Part shown: piece by piece, positions 27,521 through 35,477 of the stretch
Layout of the letters: every line of letters starts with the position of its first letter
How positions within the stretch are numbered: position 1 is the stretch's first letter
Assembly: GCA_903945605.1 (NCBI GenBank)
Contig: CAJAWH010000036.1
Span: 1 to 64,000, forward strand
Direction of reading: 5' to 3'
DNA: 64,000 nucleotides
From: an uncultured Methylococcaceae bacterium
GTDB taxonomy: Bacteria > Pseudomonadota > Gammaproteobacteria > Methylococcales > Methylomonadaceae
Made by a program: the position numbers and the translations under genes
The notes under the pieces: generated by a model
Database searches by the model: none
Told to the model about the DNA's origin: nothing
Seen by the model: only the letters and a program-made list of their open reading frames with translations

Positions 27521-27964
27521 ATGAAAACAAAAAAAAACACCAAACAACAAAACGGCTTCACCTTAATTGAAGTGATGATCGTCGTAGTCATCTTGGGCAT
27601 ATTGGCTTCCATCATCGTCCCCAAAATCATGGGCCGCCCCGATGAAGCACGCATCACCCGCGCCAAACAAGACATCCGTGCCATTGGTGCTGCGCTTGAC
27701 TTGTACCGCCTGGACAATTTCAGCTACCCCACCACCCAACAGGGCCTCGACGCGCTGATCACCAAACCGGACAATCTGACCACCGGCGCACACTGGAAAA
27801 AGGGCGGCTATCTGGACAGCGCCCCCACCGACCCTTGGGGCAAACCCTACATCTACCTGCAACCCGGTACTCATGGCGAATACGACCTGTATTCCTTAGG
27901 CGCCGACGGCATTGAAGGCGGCGCCGATGCAGCAGCCGATATTGCCAACTGGACAGAAAAATAA
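27521..27964 (+). CDS. gspG: Type II secretion system major pseudopilin GspG
   Basis: I start at ATG 27521 (MKTKKN); an upstream extension has no relation to the family. The 147-residue protein has the prepilin peptidase site QNG/FTLIEVMIVVVILG, with Glu at +5, and the GspG body with YRLDNFSYPTTQQGLDAL, WGKPYIYLQPG and a C-terminal calcium-site-like stretch, SLGADGIEGG. GspG makes the pseudopilus shaft. The hydrophobic helix and length are canonical. Confidence 0.95.
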   Translation: MKTKKNTKQQNGFTLIEVMIVVVILGILASIIVPKIMGRPDEARITRAKQDIRAIGAALDLYRLDNFSYPTTQQGLDALITKPDNLTTGAHWKKGGYLDSAPTDPWGKPYIYLQPGTHGEYDLYSLGADGIEGGADAAADIANWTEK

Positions 27965-27990
27965 GCCCGCGCCTGTCACACATTAACGCT

Positions 27991-28503
27991 ATGAAAGGTT
28001 TTACCCTCCTAGAAGTCATGATTGTGGTGGTGGTGATTGGCATCATCAGCAGCATGACCTTGCTAAAGATGGGTGATGGCGGACAAAGCCAATGGCAACA
28101 ACAAGAAGCCCAACGGCTGTTGGAACTGTTCAAGCTCAGCTCCCAAGAAGCCATGGTCTCCGGCAACCCTATTGGCTTGGAGCTGTGCCGTGACGGCTAC
28201 CGCTTTGTGCATCTGCAAGGCGAACACTGGCAAGCGGAACAGCGCGATGCCCTATTCCGGCAACGCCCAATCCAAGCCAAACTTCATTTGGCCTTACAAC
28301 TGGGCAACCACCCCATTGCCTTAAATGGGCTGGCACAGACCAGCTTACATCCCAAGCCGCAGATCGTCTTCACCCCGGATGGCGACACCAGCCTGTTTCA
28401 AATCTTAATAAGCATTGACGACAGCACGGAGCGGGTCAGCCTCGCCAACACCGCCAAAGACGGCCTGACCATCAAAGCCCTGACCGCCACCGGGCCACTA
28501 TGA
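27991..28503 (+). CDS. gspH: Type II secretion system minor pseudopilin GspH
   Basis: This 170-residue protein has a very short leader, MKG/FTLLEVMIVVVVIG, and the GspH-type body (LLELFKLSSQEAMVSGNPIGLEL, then YRFVHL). It is a minor pseudopilin near the pilus tip. The stop overlaps the gspI start as ATGA. Assignment rests on both leader and position between gspG and gspI. Confidence 0.9.
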   Translation: MKGFTLLEVMIVVVVIGIISSMTLLKMGDGGQSQWQQQEAQRLLELFKLSSQEAMVSGNPIGLELCRDGYRFVHLQGEHWQAEQRDALFRQRPIQAKLHLALQLGNHPIALNGLAQTSLHPKPQIVFTPDGDTSLFQILISIDDSTERVSLANTAKDGLTIKALTATGPL

Positions 28504-28943
28504 GCAGCGCATGGCACAAACACTGCACTGCTAAGGCTGGACAAGGCTTGCGCCCGCATCAAGCAGGCTTCACCTTGCTGGAAGTGCTGATAGCCTTGGC
28601 AATCTTGGCGATAGTCATGATCAGCCTGATAAAAATCAGCTCCGACAATGCCCGCAACCTGTGGCATTTGGAAAACACCACACTCGCCGCCATCATCGCC
28701 CAAAACCACGCCACCTTGCTATTATTAAGCCAGGACAAACCGGTCACGTCCGACGGCTGGGAAACCTTGGCGGGGCGCAAATGGTATTGGCAGGCCACCC
28801 GCCCCGGCAGCCCCACCTTGGACAGCTTACAGTACCAAATCAAAGTGTATTTGCAAGGTGACAAAGACCCGTACACAGAACTGACCGTACTGGTGCCAAA
28901 ACCGGATGAAAAAACCGATGAAAAGACCAATGCAGAACAATAA
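28500..28943 (+). CDS. gspI: Type II secretion system minor pseudopilin GspI
   Basis: The 147-residue protein has a long leader of about 22 residues and the prepilin site AG/FTLLEVLIALAILAIVMI. The body includes NLWHLENTTLAAIIAQNH and WYWQATRP, as in GspI. GspI initiates the tip complex with GspJ and GspK. It overlaps gspH by 4 bp and gspJ by 14 bp or more, so the minor pseudopilin genes are coupled. Confidence 0.9.
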   Translation: MSSAWHKHCTAKAGQGLRPHQAGFTLLEVLIALAILAIVMISLIKISSDNARNLWHLENTTLAAIIAQNHATLLLLSQDKPVTSDGWETLAGRKWYWQATRPGSPTLDSLQYQIKVYLQGDKDPYTELTVLVPKPDEKTDEKTNAEQ

Positions 28944-29517
28944 GCCGCAAGGTTTTACCTTGTTGGAACTGCTGATCGCCATAGCCGTATTCGCCATCAT
29001 GTCGGTGATGACCTACTCCGGCCTGCACATCCTGCTCGATGCCAAAGCCCAGACCGCCAGCCGATCGGCACAACTGGAAGCATTACAAATGACCTTGTAC
29101 CTGCTTAACGAAGACCTCGCCCAACTAGCCCCGCGCACCATCCGCGACAATTATGGCATGGTAGAATCCGCCTTCCGCAGCAATAGCAAAGACGGCGAAG
29201 TGCTCACACTGACCCGTAGCGTACCGCAATGGTCAGCCTACCCAATCGGTAGCCAACTGCAACGAGTCAGCTACCGGCTGGAGCAGGGCAGCCTGTACCG
29301 GCAAGTTTGGACGGCACTGGACCGCACCCAACAAAGCCAATACCAACGCCGCAAACTCATGGACACCAACAACGTGCAGTTACGCTTTTTCGACGAGCAA
29401 TGGCTAGATTACTGGCTGGCGGACAGCAACTCCCTACGCACCCCCAAAGCCGTGGAAATTAGCCTGACAGTGGGTGATTTAGGGGTGGTGACGCGGCTGT
29501 TCTACCTACACCCATGA
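28930..29517 (+). CDS. gspJ: Type II secretion system minor pseudopilin GspJ
   Basis: The start at 28930 gives the usual short leader, MQNNKPQG/FTLLELLIAIAVFAI; ATGs at 28906 and 28918 are possible and only lengthen the leader. The remaining 190 residues match GspJ, with LLNEDLAQLAPRTIRDNYG, VSYRLEQGSLYRQVW and VQLRFFDEQWLDYW. It forms the tip complex with GspI and GspK and overlaps gspK as ATGA. Confidence 0.9.
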   Translation: MQNNKPQGFTLLELLIAIAVFAIMSVMTYSGLHILLDAKAQTASRSAQLEALQMTLYLLNEDLAQLAPRTIRDNYGMVESAFRSNSKDGEVLTLTRSVPQWSAYPIGSQLQRVSYRLEQGSLYRQVWTALDRTQQSQYQRRKLMDTNNVQLRFFDEQWLDYWLADSNSLRTPKAVEISLTVGDLGVVTRLFYLHP

Positions 29518-30512
29518 ATACCACCAAGCACACACTCATAGGCACACAACGGGGTCACTGCACTATCTGCCCGCCCGGCCCACCCGGCTTGCAACAGGGC
29601 ATTGCCCTCATCACCGTACTGCTGGTGCTGTCCATTGCCACTGTGGCACTGGTGTCCATGTCCACTAGCCGACAACTGGACATCCGCCGCACCCAAAACC
29701 TGCTCCGCTCCAGCCAAGCCTTCGCCTATGTCTATAGCTTGGAAACATGGGCCGACACCGTACTTAGCAAAGACAAAAGCCTGAACAAAACCGATGGCCC
29801 GACCGACGTTTGGGCCACCCCGCTTACCCTGACCGTGCCGCAGGGCGGGCAACTCAACGCCCGCCTGCTCGACCTGCAAGGACGTTTCAACCTCAATAAC
29901 CTATTTGAGGAAAACAAACCCAACGAACGCGAGATACAACGCTTCACCCGTTTGCTGGCCCTGCTGAAACTGGACACCGACGTGGTCGATGCCATTTTGG
30001 ACTGGCTGGACAGCGACAGCGACATCCGTTACCCGAACGGGGCGGAAGATGAAACCTACCAGCACAAAGCCAGCCCTTACCGCAGTGCCAACGCCCCATT
30101 TGCCGACGTGTCGGAATTGTTGCTGGTCAAGGGTGTCAGCAACAAATTTTTCCAGAAGTTGCGCCCCTACATCTACGTCACCGACAGCCCGTCCAAACTC
30201 AACATCAACACCGCCGCCCCCATCATCCTGCAAAGCCTCGCCGATAACCTGAGTGACGACGACGTGCGCAGCCTAAGCTATGCCATTGCCGACAAACCTT
30301 TTGAAAATGTACAGGATTTTGTCAAACATGAGATATTGGCGGAGTTGGGTGTCGGCGAAGAAGGCTTAGGCGTGACCAGCAACAATTTTCTGCTCACTGG
30401 CAGCATTAGCCTAGGCAAGCTATCATTGCTGTTCGATTCACAGTTCAAACGTCCGCAAGAAGGACACATAACCTTGGTTAAACGGCAACGGAGAAGTCCT
30501 GTCAATGGCTGA
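29514..30512 (+). CDS. gspK: Type II secretion system minor pseudopilin GspK
   Basis: This 332-residue protein is longer than other pseudopilins, as GspK is. After a 29-residue leader comes G/IALITVLLVLSIATVALVSM, which lacks Glu at +5, the known hallmark of GspK. The body includes LQGRFNLNNLF, ILDWLDSDSDIRYPNGAEDE and SKLNINTAAPIILQSL, the helix-hairpin-helix-like domain. GspK caps the pseudopilus tip. It overlaps gspL by 8 bp. Confidence 0.93.
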   Translation: MNTTKHTLIGTQRGHCTICPPGPPGLQQGIALITVLLVLSIATVALVSMSTSRQLDIRRTQNLLRSSQAFAYVYSLETWADTVLSKDKSLNKTDGPTDVWATPLTLTVPQGGQLNARLLDLQGRFNLNNLFEENKPNEREIQRFTRLLALLKLDTDVVDAILDWLDSDSDIRYPNGAEDETYQHKASPYRSANAPFADVSELLLVKGVSNKFFQKLRPYIYVTDSPSKLNINTAAPIILQSLADNLSDDDVRSLSYAIADKPFENVQDFVKHEILAELGVGEEGLGVTSNNFLLTGSISLGKLSLLFDSQFKRPQEGHITLVKRQRRSPVNG

Positions 30513-31725
30513 AAACATACTGGCACGTCAACACCCCGGACAAAACGGCATCTATCAGTGGCTACGCTTAAATGCCGAAACACCAGACCTCCAACAAGGC
30601 GATCTGGCGCAATTGGCCGCCGCCACGACCAACGAAACAGTCCTATTGCTGATCCCCACGGCAGAAGTGCTGCATCTGACCATCGACCTGCCGCTCACCG
30701 CCAGCCGCCAAATAAAAAAAGCCCTGCCTTATGCCATTGAAGACCTGCTCGCCGAAGAAGTGGAAAACTACCATTTGGCTTGGTGCAAACTGGCCGATGG
30801 GCAAATAGCTGTCGCCGCCATTGAATTGGCAAGCTTGCACCGCCACCAAGATGCCTGCCAAGCCGCTGGCATCCGCTTGGGCGGCATTTATTCGGAACTG
30901 CTGTTCATCCCTTGCACGGCTGATAGCACTGGCGTGATCATCGAACAAAACCAAGCCACCTTGCGCTGCAAACCCTACCAAGGCGGCGCGATAGCAGTGT
31001 CCGCACTGCCCTTGGTGCTGGACAAACTGCTTGCTGAACAGCAACCACCACAACGCTTAGCTGTCTGGCAGACTGATATCGGGCAAACGACTATCCAGTG
31101 GCCGGACAAGCTGCCGGTCGATGCCCACCCGCTACCTTCGGCGTTGGCCTTGTTCGCCGGACACATGCCCAAAAAACTGGAACTCAACTTACTGTCAGCA
31201 CATTACGCGCTCAAACAGGGCGGTGGGCAAAACTGGTTGCCGTGGTTGCCCAGCGCCGCCATGTTGCTGCTCGCCGCAGGCCTACAGTGGGGTTACACAC
31301 TGCACCGCTACTGGCAAAGCGAGGCCTTGCTCAGCACCCTCGACACCAGCAACCAACAACTGTTCAGGCAAACCTTCCCGGACTTAAAACGCATCGTCAA
31401 CATTAAGGCCCAAGCCCAACAAGAATTGGCCGCCTTACGCAAAACCGCCGGACAACGCCAAGACCGAGGTTTTTTATTTTTGCTTCACCAAACCGGCGCC
31501 ACCTTGTCAACCCTCCCCCCCGCCGAAGCCCCGGAACTGCAAGGCATGGACTTTATCAACAATACCCTCAGCCTCAGCCTTAAAGCCAAGGACATTGTGC
31601 AACTGGATGCCCTAAAACAAAAATTGCAACAAAACAGCGGCCTTAAAGCTGAGATACGCTCGACTGAAAGCGTCGGCACTAACCTACTCGCCCATTTGGA
31701 CATCAGCCAAACCAGCCCACCATGA
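30505..31725 (+). CDS. gspL: Type II secretion system assembly protein GspL
   Basis: The 406-residue protein has an actin-like cytoplasmic domain (VLHLTIDLPLTASRQIKKALP, DLLAEEVENYHLAW), a transmembrane helix at about 250-268 (WLPSAAMLLLAAGLQWGY) and a periplasmic ferredoxin-like end. GspL anchors GspE to the inner membrane and pairs with GspM. The gene overlaps gspK and gspM by a few bases, which agrees with equimolar translation. Confidence 0.92.
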   Translation: MAENILARQHPGQNGIYQWLRLNAETPDLQQGDLAQLAAATTNETVLLLIPTAEVLHLTIDLPLTASRQIKKALPYAIEDLLAEEVENYHLAWCKLADGQIAVAAIELASLHRHQDACQAAGIRLGGIYSELLFIPCTADSTGVIIEQNQATLRCKPYQGGAIAVSALPLVLDKLLAEQQPPQRLAVWQTDIGQTTIQWPDKLPVDAHPLPSALALFAGHMPKKLELNLLSAHYALKQGGGQNWLPWLPSAAMLLLAAGLQWGYTLHRYWQSEALLSTLDTSNQQLFRQTFPDLKRIVNIKAQAQQELAALRKTAGQRQDRGFLFLLHQTGATLSTLPPAEAPELQGMDFINNTLSLSLKAKDIVQLDALKQKLQQNSGLKAEIRSTESVGTNLLAHLDISQTSPP

Positions 31726-32204
31726 TCGACTATCTACAAAAATTGTCCGTACGGGAACGCAACCTACTGCTAGGTGGTGTCAGCCTGCTATTGTGCCTGG
31801 GCCTCTACGCATTCGCCTACGCCCCCCTGATCGACGGACAGAAAAAACTCGATGCCGCTCTGGCCAACCAGCAACAAGTCAAAGTTTTCTTAAGCTCGCT
31901 CAGTGCCGAAGTCAGCCAGCTTAGGCAAAACCAAGCCGAACAACCCATCGACAATGGCCAATCCCCGCTCGCCATCATTGATGCCAGCAGCAGCCAAATG
32001 GACATTAAGCCGTGCATCAAGCAAATCGTCTCCGAAGACCCCGTCAGCCCCCAATTAGGACTGGAAAAATGCAACTTCGACAAACTGGCGGTCTGGCTTG
32101 CCGCACTGCAAAAACAACAAGGCTTTTTAGTCAAACAAATCCAGCTCAACCGCGAACCTGCCAGTCCCGGGCAAGTCAGTGGCAAATTGGTGCTGTCACG
32201 CTAA
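31722..32204 (+). CDS. gspM: Type II secretion system assembly protein GspM
   Basis: This 160-residue protein has a short cytoplasmic tail, one transmembrane helix (LLLGGVSLLLCLGLYAFAY, about 15-33), a coiled segment and a periplasmic ferredoxin-like domain (KLAVWLAALQKQQGFLVKQI, then GKLVLSR). It partners GspL. It overlaps gspL as ATGA and is the last gsp gene here; no gspN or prepilin peptidase gene follows. Confidence 0.9.
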   Translation: MIDYLQKLSVRERNLLLGGVSLLLCLGLYAFAYAPLIDGQKKLDAALANQQQVKVFLSSLSAEVSQLRQNQAEQPIDNGQSPLAIIDASSSQMDIKPCIKQIVSEDPVSPQLGLEKCNFDKLAVWLAALQKQQGFLVKQIQLNREPASPGQVSGKLVLSR

Positions 32205-32330
32205 ACACGCGCCAATAAACAACCACTACCCTAGGTTTATTTCCACCCTATCAGCACCGCCCTAATGCTAGCGCACCCATAAAACATAAGCAAGCCATTG
32301 AATTTATTTTATAAATTTAAAAATACCCCG

Positions 32331-32348
32331 TTGGCATGAAAAAAGCTT
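32331..32348 (+). promoter_or_regulatory. Possible sigma-54 (-24/-12) promoter
   Basis: TTGGCATGAAAAAAGCTT carries the GG and GC pairs 10 bp apart that define sigma-54 promoters, with a good TTGGCA element and a weaker -12 box (AAGCTT instead of TTGCWT). It lies about 70 bp upstream of the small gene at 32418. It needs an activator site, and none was identified. Confidence 0.4.
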
Positions 32349-32417
32349 GTAGTTAGATGGACACATTATTGCCAGTCTGCACTGGCCTTTAAGCATTTTT
32401 ATTACGGGTAAGCCAAC

Positions 32418-32621
32418 ATGCACAAACATCTCATCAAAATAGCGCGTTATACCGCCATCATCCTTATTTCATCCACCCCATTGCCTCTCTATAGCGCCGA
32501 TGCCCTCGCCGATGAAATTGATATGGACAAAAAACGCACGCCCGCCATTCTAGGTGCCAGCGGCCACCAACAACGCAAGGGGCAGCCTGCCAAAAGCGGT
32601 GGCGGCAACCAGCAGCCATAA
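32418..32621 (+). CDS. Small exported protein of unknown function
   Basis: The 67-residue product begins MHKHLIKIARYTAIILISS and then has a hydrophobic stretch ending near YSADALA, a plausible Sec signal peptide. Only about 40 mature residues remain, rich in K, Q, G and P. No family is recognised. It stands alone between the gsp operon and the metal-efflux operon, behind a possible sigma-54 promoter. No strong ribosome site is seen (GGTAAG about 8 bp upstream), so the call is moderate. Confidence 0.5.
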   Translation: MHKHLIKIARYTAIILISSTPLPLYSADALADEIDMDKKRTPAILGASGHQQRKGQPAKSGGGNQQP

Positions 32622-32856
32622 AGACAACCACCCCAAACTCGGCATCTTTAGCCACTTCTGCCCGCAAAGATGCCGGTTGCACCCTAGTGCTTGCTGTCGG
32701 TTTGACGCTAACGCCACCTCATCAAACACTTTAACATCAGGGATTGCCAATGGCTTCGTATTGGGATAAAACGGACTTGACTATAATAGTGTATAATGGG
32801 TGGCTGAGCCACTTAAGCCAGCATGCTTGAGATTTTTTGGTCCCCCTAAAAAACCA
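32622..32856. other. Intergenic region upstream of the metal efflux operon
   Basis: This 235-bp gap precedes the czcC-like gene and must contain the efflux operon promoter. No MerR- or CopR-type operator could be assigned by eye, and no regulator gene for the pump is next to it. Confidence 0.35.
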
Positions 32857-34206
32857 ATGAAAACCCTGTACTTAAAATCAATAACAACACTGCTGTTGTT
32901 ATGTTTTGCTGTCGCCGCGCAAGGGCAACCTAAGGAAACGACGGCAAAAGCCCTTTCCATTGATGAAGTGCTGGGCATTTTTTTTCAGCGCAACCTCGAC
33001 CTGATCGCCGCGCAATACGCTATCGACCAATCCCAGGCGGATGCCATCATTGCTTCAGCCATCCCCAACCCGACTTTTGGCTTCCAACTGTTGGAATTGA
33101 GCAAAAACATTAACAAAGGCTCGTCAGCGGAAGGTTGCAACCATAGCCCAGGGGTTTCCTGCGGCGCTGCGGAATATTACTCCTTCAGCCAATTGATAGA
33201 AGTGGCGGGCAAACGAGGCTTGCGGATCGAGGGCAGCGGTTTCGCCACCCAAGCGGCGGAACAGGACTTCCGCGACGCCCTGCGGATATTTTCCAATATG
33301 GTCAGGGATGCCTATTACAACCTGCTACAAACCCAAAAAGACCGCTGGCTGGCACAAGAAATTGTCAACCACTACCAATCCATCACCCAAGCCAACCGGC
33401 TACGCCTTAAGGGCGGTGACATAGCCGAATCTGATTTCCTTCGGGTCAACATAGAAGCCATACGCGCCGAATCGGACTTGGACAAAGCCCGCACCGCTGT
33501 GGAACAGGCAAAAGCCAATTTGGCAATGATCTTACGCTGGCCCGAGCAAAGCATGGCCTACGAAGCCAAAGAACAATGGCCCGAAATAATGGATATTGGC
33601 CAGCATCTGGGCCAGCAGCAACTGATTGACAAGGCACTGGCACTGCGCCCCGATTTGCAGGCCGACAAGCTCCGCGCCGAACAAGCCAAGAAAGAACTGG
33701 CATTGGCACATCGCCTCAAATACCCCGATGTCACCGTCACCGCCGGTTATGCCCGCGACCCCAGCAACAACGTCCTCGATTCCGGCTTTGTCGGTTTCAA
33801 CGTGCCTTTGCCAGTGTTTTACCAATACCAAGGCGAAGCCAATAAGGCCGCCGTCAATGTGAACCAGAGCCAACTGGCCCTGGAACAAACCGGACTCAAC
33901 ATCCGCAATGATGTGGTCAGTGCCTTGGCCACTTGGCAAAGCACCGACAAAATCGTCCATCGTTTCGAAGATGGCTTGCTAAAAGCCGCCGTTGATGTCA
34001 GGGACAGCGCCGAATTGGCCTATAGCAAAGGGGCAACCAGTGTGCTCGATTTTATCGATGCCCAGCGCAACTACAAAAATATCATGCATGAATACTATTT
34101 GGCACTGATTGACCGCACCAATGCCTATTATGATTTGGCGAAATCGGTCGGCGTTGAACCCAACAATGGGCATCCACCCCTACCGCCCCCTAAACTTAGC
34201 CGATAA
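32857..34206 (+). CDS. Outer-membrane factor of an RND metal efflux pump (CzcC/CusC-like)
   Basis: I start at ATG 32857 (MKTLYLKSITT); a 19-residue extension has no signal character. The 449-residue protein has a signal peptide ending near VAAQG and the TolC/CzcC double repeat of coiled-coil hairpins (LSIDEVLGIFFQRNLDLIAAQYA; YSFSQLIEVAGKRGLRIEGSGFA cut for length). It forms the exit duct. Its operon partners are the adaptor and the RND pump downstream. Substrate metal follows from the pump. Confidence 0.9.
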   Translation: MKTLYLKSITTLLLLCFAVAAQGQPKETTAKALSIDEVLGIFFQRNLDLIAAQYAIDQSQADAIIASAIPNPTFGFQLLELSKNINKGSSAEGCNHSPGVSCGAAEYYSFSQLIEVAGKRGLRIEGSGFATQAAEQDFRDALRIFSNMVRDAYYNLLQTQKDRWLAQEIVNHYQSITQANRLRLKGGDIAESDFLRVNIEAIRAESDLDKARTAVEQAKANLAMILRWPEQSMAYEAKEQWPEIMDIGQHLGQQQLIDKALALRPDLQADKLRAEQAKKELALAHRLKYPDVTVTAGYARDPSNNVLDSGFVGFNVPLPVFYQYQGEANKAAVNVNQSQLALEQTGLNIRNDVVSALATWQSTDKIVHRFEDGLLKAAVDVRDSAELAYSKGATSVLDFIDAQRNYKNIMHEYYLALIDRTNAYYDLAKSVGVEPNNGHPPLPPPKLSR

Positions 34207-34274
34207 TACAAAACCATAGGGTCGTTTGACAGAGCATCAAAGCACCCTGAAAACCACTTGTGCACCTTCCAAAC

Positions 34275-35456
34275 ATGATTAAGCATACATATTTTCAAAG
34301 CACCGCAAAGGGGTTAGCAGGATTGCTGGTCGCCATAGCAGTAACCGCGTGCAATGCCGCCGCCGAAGATGCCAAAGCGCCGCAAACGGTCAAATTGCAG
34401 GCTGACCCAGCCAAAGCACCCGATGTGGTTTATTTACCGGTTGATTCGCCCAAAAAGGCTTATATCAAAACCGCCCCGTTAAACCTGTCCCGATATCCCT
34501 TACTCGAACCCTTGGCAGGCAAAATGACCTACAGCGAGAGCCTAACCTCGCAAATCCGCTCTTCCGTCGCGGGTCGCGTCATTAACAAACCCATCGCCTT
34601 AGGCACAACCGTACAAACCGGCACCATGCTGTTGGAACTGGATAGCCCCGATGTTGCCGATGCCGAAGCGGATTTCAACAAGGCAGAAGCGGATGTGATG
34701 CTCGCCAGCAAAGCCTTTAACCGCCAACAAGAGCTGTACGCCGGCAAAGCCGTATCGCGCCGTGAACTGGAGCAGGCCCAAGATGATTTAAGCCGTTCCA
34801 ATAGTGAATTGCAACGCACCAAAAACCGGCTAAAAAATTTGCACATTAATGCCGGACAAAGTGACGGGCATTTTGCCTTGCGCTCCCCCGTACACGGCAT
34901 TGTGGTGGAAAGGAACGTGACCCCCGGCACCGAAGTGCGCCCCGATTCGGAAGGGCCGCTGTTTGTGATTTCCGACTTGAAACATTTGACCGTGCTGATG
35001 TCCGTCTTTGAAGTCAATATCAGTAAAATCAAATTGGTCCAAAAAGTGTCCGTCACCGTCCCTGCTTATCCGAACGAAGTGTTCTATGGCACAGTCCACT
35101 ATATCAGCCAAATCATCGACGAAAACACCCGCACCGTCCAAGTCCGTTGCGACCTGCCCAACCCTGATGGCCGCCTGTTACCCGGCATGTATGCCACCAT
35201 CACCATTGAAAGCGCACCGGATGACCAAGCGATTGTGATCCCCCTGACAGCCATTTTTACTGAAGACAACACCGATTATGTGTTTATCTCGCTGGATGAA
35301 AACCGCTACCAACAACGCCCGGTCAAATTGGGCCTGCGTCTTAAAGACCGGGCCGTCATTTTCCAAGGCCTGCAAGCTGGGGAGCAGCTAGTGACAGAAG
35401 GTGCCCTGATGCTACGGGTTGAAGAAGAACGGGTGACGGATGCCCGCAAACCATAA
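34275..35456 (+). CDS. RND periplasmic adaptor (membrane fusion) protein, CzcB-like
   Basis: The start is uncertain between ATG 34275 (MIKHTYF) and GTG 34260, with no ribosome site for either. The N-terminus reads LAGLLVAIAVTAC, a lipobox, so it is probably a lipoprotein anchored at Cys. Then come the barrel-sandwich hybrid halves (VAGRVINKPIALGTTVQTG and LRSPVHGIVVERNVTPGTEV), a helical hairpin and beta-barrel (VTVPAYPNEVFYGTVHYIS). It links the RND pump to the outer-membrane factor. It lies 22 bp before the pump gene. Confidence 0.9.
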   Translation: MIKHTYFQSTAKGLAGLLVAIAVTACNAAAEDAKAPQTVKLQADPAKAPDVVYLPVDSPKKAYIKTAPLNLSRYPLLEPLAGKMTYSESLTSQIRSSVAGRVINKPIALGTTVQTGTMLLELDSPDVADAEADFNKAEADVMLASKAFNRQQELYAGKAVSRRELEQAQDDLSRSNSELQRTKNRLKNLHINAGQSDGHFALRSPVHGIVVERNVTPGTEVRPDSEGPLFVISDLKHLTVLMSVFEVNISKIKLVQKVSVTVPAYPNEVFYGTVHYISQIIDENTRTVQVRCDLPNPDGRLLPGMYATITIESAPDDQAIVIPLTAIFTEDNTDYVFISLDENRYQQRPVKLGLRLKDRAVIFQGLQAGEQLVTEGALMLRVEEERVTDARKP

Positions 35457-35477
35457 CCTGACCAAGGGAATCTTGAC

